Shown here: positions 58,937-64,000 of the stretch, one piece after another
How the letters are laid out: each line of letters starts with the position of its first letter
How positions within the stretch are numbered: position 1 is the stretch's first letter
Assembly (NCBI RefSeq): GCF_000472705.1
Contig: NZ_AXAE01000012.1
Span: forward strand, 207,716-271,715
Length of the DNA: 64,000 bases
From: Mesorhizobium erdmanii USDA 3471
GTDB taxonomy: Bacteria > Pseudomonadota > Alphaproteobacteria > Rhizobiales > Rhizobiaceae
Direction of reading: 5' to 3'
Translations under genes and position numbers: made by a program
The notes under the pieces: generated by a model
The model's database searches: none
Told to the model about the DNA's origin: nothing
The model's input: the letters and a program-made list of their open reading frames with translations, nothing else

Positions 58937-60061
58937 TCACGCCGGGACCAGGAAACGGTCGGGCGCCAGCGCCGCGGCGGTGACGCCCAGTGCGGTAACG
59001 TCCCGCGGCAAGGGCAGGCCGCGCATCAGCGCCGAGCTCAGCCTCGCCAGCGTCAGCGATACCTGGAAACCGTAGCCGCCCTGGCCGCCGAGCCAGAAGA
59101 AGCCGGGCAGGCGCGGATCGAAGCCGGCGACCGGTGTGCGGTCGGGCGAAAAGGTCCGCAGGCCCGCCCATGGCGTCGAAGGCCGGCCAATGCGCATCGA
59201 CGTCGCCTGTTCGATGCGGTCGACGGCGATGGCGACGTCGATATCTTCCGGCCAGGCGTCACAAGGCTCGGAGTCCGTTTCGTCGGCGAGCGAGCCGATC
59301 AGCCGGCCGGCATCGGGTTTGAAATAGAACTGTTCGTGCAGGTCGACCACCAGCGGCCAGCCGGCGATGTCCATGCCGGCGGGCGGATCGAACAGGAAGG
59401 CGGTGCGCCGTTTCGGCCGGAAGCCGAGGCCCGCGAGCCCCGCCAGGCCGGCAACGACATCGACCCAGGCGCCGGCGGCGTTGACGACGATGTCGGCTGA
59501 GTAGATGCCGGCGCTCGTTTCAACCCGATAAGCGCTCCCGTCGAGTGATATGGCGCGAACCTCCTCGCCGGTGCGGATCAGGCCGCCGCTGGATTTCACC
59601 GCAGAAGCGCAGGACGCCAGCATCCTGGCCGTGTCGACATCCATCGCGTCCGGCTCATAGACGCCGCCGCAGGTGGCTTCTGTGGCGATGACCGGAACCA
59701 GCGCGTGAAGTTCGGCCGCCGACAGGCGGCATACGCTGGGCACCAGCGCGTGCAATTCGCCGGCCAGCTTGTCGATCGCCGCATCGTCGCCGCGCCAGCC
59801 GACATGCAACGCGCCGCGCCGATGGGTGGCGAAGCCGCCCTCGACGATGGCCTGCCGGCTGGCCAGCGTCAGGCCGCGCACCAGCCGGTTTCCGTAGGTC
59901 TCGGTGAACAAAGCGGCGGAGCGGCCGCTGGCGTGGTAGCCCAGATGCGGCTCGCGCTCGATGACGGTGACCGCTGCCCAGTCGCGCAAGGCGGCGGCCA
60001 CCGACAGGCCGGCAATGCCGCCGCCGATGATGACGATTTTTGGGGAGGAGTTCGACTGCAT
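58937..60061 (-). CDS. FAD-dependent D-amino-acid-oxidase (DAO) family oxidoreductase
   Basis: 374 aa. The N-terminal dinucleotide motif VIIGGGIAGLSVAAALR (about 10-26) and the C-terminal TPVAGFDPRLPGFFWLGGQGGYGF (about 310-333) are those of the glycine/D-amino-acid oxidase family. The middle resembles D-arginine dehydrogenase-like members. Oxidises an amine or D-amino acid, with electrons passed to the respiratory chain or oxygen. Located downstream of the LysR gene on the same strand. Confidence 0.87.
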   Translation of the reverse strand: MQSNSSPKIVIIGGGIAGLSVAAALRDWAAVTVIEREPHLGYHASGRSAALFTETYGNRLVRGLTLASRQAIVEGGFATHRRGALHVGWRGDDAAIDKLAGELHALVPSVCRLSAAELHALVPVIATEATCGGVYEPDAMDVDTARMLASCASAVKSSGGLIRTGEEVRAISLDGSAYRVETSAGIYSADIVVNAAGAWVDVVAGLAGLAGLGFRPKRRTAFLFDPPAGMDIAGWPLVVDLHEQFYFKPDAGRLIGSLADETDSEPCDAWPEDIDVAIAVDRIEQATSMRIGRPSTPWAGLRTFSPDRTPVAGFDPRLPGFFWLGGQGGYGFQVSLTLARLSSALMRGLPLPRDVTALGVTAAALAPDRFLVPA

Positions 60062-60193
60062 CCGTTACTCGTAAAAATGATTTCGCATCCAGTCAAACCG
60101 CGCGGTCTTTCCCAATCGGCAGCCGCCTACAATGCCATGGTCCGCCCCAATCCTCGCCGAACTGCCTCATGATGCGCGTCGCAGGGATCCGTT

Positions 60194-61108
60194 TCAGGGC
60201 GACGGGCTTTGGGCTGGCAGCGCTTCCCCCGCATCCAGCAGCCATTGCCGCACGGCCTGCGTCGGCTCGGGGTGGCGCTGTTTTCTCGGCATCACGACAT
60301 GGAAATCCTGGGTGCCGCGCATCTCGCCACGGACCGGCTGGACCAACCGCCCGGCGGCAAGATCGGTCTCGACCAGAAAGCGGCTGGCCAGTGCGATGCC
60401 CTGGCCGGCGAGGGCCGCGTCTATGGCGAGCCCGGTCTGGTTGAAGCGCATGCGTTTGAGCTCGACCGTCATCTTCAGGCCGACGGCCTTTTCCATGAAT
60501 TCCGGCCACAGATTGTGCGCGTCGTGGAGCAGGACGTGATGCTGGATGTCGGCCGCGGCGATTTCGGTCGTGCCGGCGGGCAGCAGGGCTGGGCTGCAGA
60601 TCGCGATGATCTGCTGGGGAAACAACAGGTCGACGATGAGGCCGGCGCCGAAGGGCGGCCGACCTTGTCTGACCGCGATGTCGACGCCGTCGGCCTGGAA
60701 GCTCGACAGGCTTTCGCTGGCCAGCACGCGCAGGTCGACCAGCGGATTGCCGGCCATGAAATGCTGCAGCCTGGGGATCAGCCATTTGGTGGCAAAACTC
60801 GGCGTCACGCTGATCGTCAGCCGCGCCGGCTCGGGGCGCAGCAAAAGCGTCGCCTCCGAGATCAGGTCGAAGGCGCGGCGGATGTTGGGGACATAGGCGC
60901 GGCCTCCGTCGGTCAGCGCCAGGCCGCGCGGCAGACGCTCGAACAGTTTGGTGCCGAGATGGGTCTCCAGGCCGCGAATGTGCTGGGCGACCGCCCCTTG
61001 CGTGACGTTCAACTCCTCGGCGGCGATGCGGAAGTTGAGATGGCGCGCCGAAGCCTCGAAGGCGCGCAGCGCATTCAATGGCGGCAGGCTGAGGAAGGCT
61101 TCGGGCAT
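60194..61108 (-). CDS. LysR family transcriptional regulator (GcvA-like)
   Basis: 304 aa. The HTH (LNALRAFEASARHLNFRIAAEELNVTQGAVAQHIRGLE at about 10-48) is GcvA-like, and the effector domain follows (about 90-295). It lies between the co-directional DAO-family gene (132 bp after it) and the divergent SDR gene (121 bp), so it may regulate either. Confidence 0.9.
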   Translation of the reverse strand: MPEAFLSLPPLNALRAFEASARHLNFRIAAEELNVTQGAVAQHIRGLETHLGTKLFERLPRGLALTDGGRAYVPNIRRAFDLISEATLLLRPEPARLTISVTPSFATKWLIPRLQHFMAGNPLVDLRVLASESLSSFQADGVDIAVRQGRPPFGAGLIVDLLFPQQIIAICSPALLPAGTTEIAAADIQHHVLLHDAHNLWPEFMEKAVGLKMTVELKRMRFNQTGLAIDAALAGQGIALASRFLVETDLAAGRLVQPVRGEMRGTQDFHVVMPRKQRHPEPTQAVRQWLLDAGEALPAQSPSP

Positions 61109-61229
61109 GCAGGAGTTTTTCTACAGGTTGATTTCAGCCATTCTGGTTCGAACCGGGCGGAGAAACCAGCTATAGCACCGTTCAAATCCCGAAAACACCG
61201 CTCGCGGTGCCCGCTGAAAGGAGAACCCA

Positions 61230-61934
61230 ATGAGTGTAGAAAAAGTGGCTGTCGTGGTGGCCGGTGGCAGTGGCATGGGGGCAGCGGCGGCGAAGCGCCT
61301 GGCGGCGGACGGCTTCAAGGTCGCCATCCTCTCTTCCTCCGGCAAGGGCGAGGCGCTGGCCAAGGAATTGGGCGGGCTGGGCGTCACCGGCTCCAACCAG
61401 TCGAACGACGATCTGCAGCGCCTCGCCGACCTGACGCTAGAGCGGTTTGGCCGCATCGACGTGCTGGTCAACAGCGGCGGCCACGGGCCGCGCGCGCCGA
61501 TCCTCGAGATCACGGACGAGCAGTGGCACACCGGCATGGATGTCTACCTGCTCAACGTCGTCAGGCCGGTGCGCATCGTGGCGCCGCAGATGGTCAAGCA
61601 GAAGGGCGGCGCCATCATCAACATCTCGACGGCCTGGGTGGCCGAGCCGAACGCGATGTTCCCGACATCGGCGGTCTTTCGCGCGGGCCTTGCCGCCTAC
61701 ACCAAGATCTTCGCCAACACTTACGCCGCCGACAATGTCCGCATGAACAACGTGCTGCCCGGCTGGATCGACAGCCTGCCGGCCACCGAGGAGCGCCGCG
61801 ACAACGTGCCGATGCAGCGCTATGGGACGAGCGAGGAGATCGCCGCGACGATTGCGTTCCTGGCGTCGGAAGGCGCCGGCTACATCACCGGGCAGAACAT
61901 CCGCGTGGATGGGGGCGTTATACGGGCGCTGTGA
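61230..61934 (+). CDS. atypical SDR family protein lacking the Tyr-Lys pair
   Basis: 234 aa with a recognisable SDR fold: AGGSGMGAAAA (about 11-21), NSGG (81-84), NISTAW with Ser133, and a late GQNIRVDGGVIRAL. The expected catalytic YxxxK is missing: the aligned residues read FPTSA, giving Phe144 and Ala148. The same FPxSA pattern is, as I recall, conserved in a rhizobial subgroup, so the loss is probably not random. It may bind a nucleotide without classical catalysis. Strong RBS (AAAGGAG) before the ATG. Confidence 0.82.
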   Translation: MSVEKVAVVVAGGSGMGAAAAKRLAADGFKVAILSSSGKGEALAKELGGLGVTGSNQSNDDLQRLADLTLERFGRIDVLVNSGGHGPRAPILEITDEQWHTGMDVYLLNVVRPVRIVAPQMVKQKGGAIINISTAWVAEPNAMFPTSAVFRAGLAAYTKIFANTYAADNVRMNNVLPGWIDSLPATEERRDNVPMQRYGTSEEIAATIAFLASEGAGYITGQNIRVDGGVIRAL

Positions 61935-61952
61935 GGCTGGCGAGGGCCGGGC

Positions 61953-64000
61953 TTAAGCCGTCAAAAGCACTGGCTGTTCGAAAAGCGCATGAAGCTCGGA
62001 GACCGGCATTGGGCGTCCAAACAACCAGCCCTGCACATCCGTGCAGCCGTTCTCCCTGACCAGGCGATACTGGTCTTCGGTCTCGACGCCTTCGGCGGTC
62101 GTCGTCATGCCGAGCGTGGTGCCGAGTTCGGCGACGGCCTTGACGATCGCCCGGCTTTCGCTGCTCTCGCACATCAGGCTGACGAAGCTGCGGTCGATCT
62201 TGATGCGGTTGAACGGGAACGACCTGAGATAGCTCAGCGAGGAATAGCCGGTGCCGAAATCGTCCATGGCTATGGAGATGCCGAGGTCGCGCAGGCTGTG
62301 CAGCGTTCTCACCGTGTTTTCGTTGTTCGCCAGCAGCACCGACTCGGTGATCTCCAGTTCGAGCCGCGACGGCAGCAGGCCCGAAGCCGCGAGCGCCGAG
62401 GCAACCTGAAGCGATAGCCCCTGCTGCTTGAACTGGGCCGGCGAGAGATTGACCGCGACCTTGACGGGCACGGGCCATTTCGCGGCGTCGGCGCAGGCCC
62501 GCCGCATGATCCACTCGCCAAGCGCATCGATGACAGCCGTTTCCTCGGCCAACTGGATGAACTCCGAAGGCGCCAGGAGACCGAGGCGCGGATGGTTCCA
62601 TCGCACCAGCGCTTCGAAGCCGGTGAGCTTCGAGGTCTTTGCATCGTGCAGCGGTTGATAGTGCAGAACGAATTGCTCTTTTGTCACGCCAAGAGTCAGT
62701 TCGGATTCCAGCAGGCGCCGCTCCTGCAGTCTTGCATCCATTCCCGGCTCGAACGACCTGCAGGTGCCACGCCCCTCCATCTTGGCCTTGTACAGAGCAA
62801 GGTCGGCATTGCGGATAAGGGTTTCCGAACGTTGCCCGTCGTCGGGGAAGACGGCGATACCGATGCTGCCGCCGATGTTGATCTTGTGGCCCTGGATGGA
62901 GAATTCGTCTGACAGGGCATGAATGACACGGCTTGCCAGCACGCCGGCCTCGTCGTTGCCGTCTAGCAGGAGCTGAAGGATGACGAACTCGTCCCCGCCT
63001 ATTCGCGCCACCATGGCGGTTTCGCCGGCATGCTGCTTCAACCGCTTCGCCACCGCCCCGAGAAGCTCGTCGCCGACCGGATGGCCAAGCGTGTCATTGA
63101 CCGGCTTGAAACGGTCGAGGTCGACGCAATGAACGGCCAGCTTCTCGCCGTGCCTGAGGCTTCTCAACGCCTCGTCCATGGTGTCCGCCAAGAGGCCCCG
63201 GTTGGGCAGGCCGGTGAGAATGTCATGCGTGGCAAGGTGCTGGATCTCGGCGGTGCGCTCCTCGACCCGCAGTTCCAACGTCGAGGCGGCATTCGCCTGC
63301 ATCATCATTGCGCGTCCGATCGCATACCAGCAGGCCAGCGCCAGCAGCGTGACCACGGCGACCGCCGCATAGCCGGCCAGCTCGAATTCCCGCACGGACT
63401 GGGCGTCCATATTGGCGTCGAAGCGGCTGTTGGGAAAACCAGCCCAAAGACGCCATGCGCTTCTGGGATCGTTGAGCGAGAGCGGGATGACTTCGGAATA
63501 GATCAGGTTGGGGTCGGCGGCCGTGAAGGCACGGGAATCGGCCGCGAGCGAAGTCGACATCTTGTGCTGGTCGGATTCGAAGCCGTAGCCCGAATTGACG
63601 ATGACGTAGTCGGTGCTCGGCAAGAGTTTGCGCAGCGCCGAGGTGAGCATGATCGCCGAGACCGAGCCGCGCAGGCTGCCGTCCTGGCCGAACACCGGGA
63701 CCGAGAGGATGAAGCCGGAGCGATCCGCATCATTGCCGGTATGTATGAAATCCGTGTTGTCGCAGGTGATGAGCTCCTTGGTGCCGATGATCGGCAAGTT
63801 GAGCCCGTCGATGGCGCTTGAATTCGGATAGTTCGCCTTCAGCCAGGCAAGCTGCTTGGCCAGTTCATGGTATTCATAGGTTTCGACCTCTTCCGCGGGG
63901 CGGGTCAGCGCTTTGTCGTCGAGCTTCGCGTGCTTGGCGCCGCCGACGGCGTCGGATCTCGCTTTGGCATTCACGATCAGCTGGTCGAACTGGAGGATCG
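61953..64000 (-). CDS. sensor GGDEF-EAL protein, 5'-truncated by the window end
   Basis: Open to base 64000 with no definite start inside the window, so the N-terminus (probably one membrane segment) is missing. The visible part begins with a PDC/dCache-like periplasmic sensor region (about 60-190 codons), followed by a membrane helix (AVAVVTLLALACWYAIG), a coil, GGDEF with intact RIGGDEFVIL, and EAL with intact EALVRW, DDFGTGYSSL and KIDRSF. Both synthesis and hydrolysis of c-di-GMP are possible. The gene may start at GTG 63974 only if the upstream codons are not translated. Confidence 0.88.
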   Translation of the reverse strand, partial: ILQFDQLIVNAKARSDAVGGAKHAKLDDKALTRPAEEVETYEYHELAKQLAWLKANYPNSSAIDGLNLPIIGTKELITCDNTDFIHTGNDADRSGFILSVPVFGQDGSLRGSVSAIMLTSALRKLLPSTDYVIVNSGYGFESDQHKMSTSLAADSRAFTAADPNLIYSEVIPLSLNDPRSAWRLWAGFPNSRFDANMDAQSVREFELAGYAAVAVVTLLALACWYAIGRAMMMQANAASTLELRVEERTAEIQHLATHDILTGLPNRGLLADTMDEALRSLRHGEKLAVHCVDLDRFKPVNDTLGHPVGDELLGAVAKRLKQHAGETAMVARIGGDEFVILQLLLDGNDEAGVLASRVIHALSDEFSIQGHKINIGGSIGIAVFPDDGQRSETLIRNADLALYKAKMEGRGTCRSFEPGMDARLQERRLLESELTLGVTKEQFVLHYQPLHDAKTSKLTGFEALVRWNHPRLGLLAPSEFIQLAEETAVIDALGEWIMRRACADAAKWPVPVKVAVNLSPAQFKQQGLSLQVASALAASGLLPSRLELEITESVLLANNENTVRTLHSLRDLGISIAMDDFGTGYSSLSYLRSFPFNRIKIDRSFVSLMCESSESRAIVKAVAELGTTLGMTTTAEGVETEDQYRLVRENGCTDVQGWLFGRPMPVSELHALFEQPVLLTA

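Noticed and set aside
1..64000. Insertion sequences, prophage, CRISPR arrays or tRNA genes
   Set aside because: None seen: no transposase, integrase or phage structural frame, no regularly spaced direct repeats, and no cloverleaf sequence that I could recognise by eye.

Overview
The window is a stretch of GC-rich (roughly 64 percent by eye) chromosome from an alphaproteobacterium of the Rhizobiales, most likely Mesorhizobium or a close relative. The indications are gene style and content (many LysR, HxlR and MarR regulators, sugar ABC transporters, RpiR regulation), a GTTC-N7-GTTC type LexA box typical of alphaproteobacteria, and several families of palindromic intergenic repeats like those common in rhizobial chromosomes. 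The species assignment is inference. I see no rRNA, tRNA, CRISPR array, transposase, integrase or phage gene. The window cuts two genes: a PLP-dependent decarboxylase at the left edge and a GGDEF/EAL protein at the right edge.

Layout. 1-7.1 kb: decarboxylase, MDR oxidoreductases, a DUF899 cluster with a divergent HTH/beta-propeller pair, an aldo/keto reductase. 7.1-16.7 kb: GST, a secreted caspase-like protease with TPR-like repeats, a divergent HerA-type ATPase, a methyltransferase, a BTAD-alpha/beta-hydrolase fusion, a lipoprotein metallopeptidase, a TfoX-like protein. 16.7-22.3 kb: enone/quinone reductases with a divergent LysR gene, photolyase, DUF1294 protein; the last two are bordered by decayed pieces of the neighbouring sugar permease gene. 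22.3-33.0 kb: a large sugar/polyol locus (binding protein, ATPase, two permeases, isomerase/epimerase, mannitol-dehydrogenase-family enzyme, SDR, RpiR regulator, divergent Gfo/Idh/MocA enzyme). 33-39.8 kb: Nudix, fatty-acid hydroxylase family protein, an orphan RiPP-like mini-ORF, an Excalibur protein, SOS-regulated dinB, HxlR/RibD pair, hydrolase plus ECF41-like sigma factor. 39.8-47.6 kb: two exported alpha/beta hydrolases with a divergent LysR, an alkylation-repair group (ada, unknown 75-aa protein, MGMT, 2OG-Fe(II) oxygenase), a higBA toxin-antitoxin pair with twin operators, HxlR/DUF1330. 47.7-52.7 kb: secreted protein, PAP2 phosphatase, SnoaL-like protein, PAS-GGDEF-EAL protein. 52.9-56.7 kb: BKACE enzyme, then a p-hydroxycinnamate (coumarate/ferulate) CoA-ligase and hydratase-lyase controlled by a divergent MarR (CouR-like) gene with two operator palindromes. 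56.8-64 kb: cytochrome b561, a Fic protein with three upstream palindromes, a DAO-family oxidoreductase, LysR and atypical SDR, and the truncated GGDEF/EAL protein.

How it works together. Most of the window is ordinary accessory metabolism arranged as regulator/target divergons. The most notable features lie between and around genes: two hairpin-linker-hairpin repeat families with the same design, one copy supplying the C-terminus and stop codon of a gene; two 170-bp palindromic repeats inside the ABC operon, where they could tune expression; fragments of a permease gene around photolyase and DUF1294; and clean operator palindromes in front of higBA, the CouR-like gene, fic and dinB. I did not find a convincing new defence or biosynthetic system. 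The best small unknowns are the orphan RiPP-like peptide at 34.3 kb, the 75-aa protein inside the ada group and the atypical SDR.
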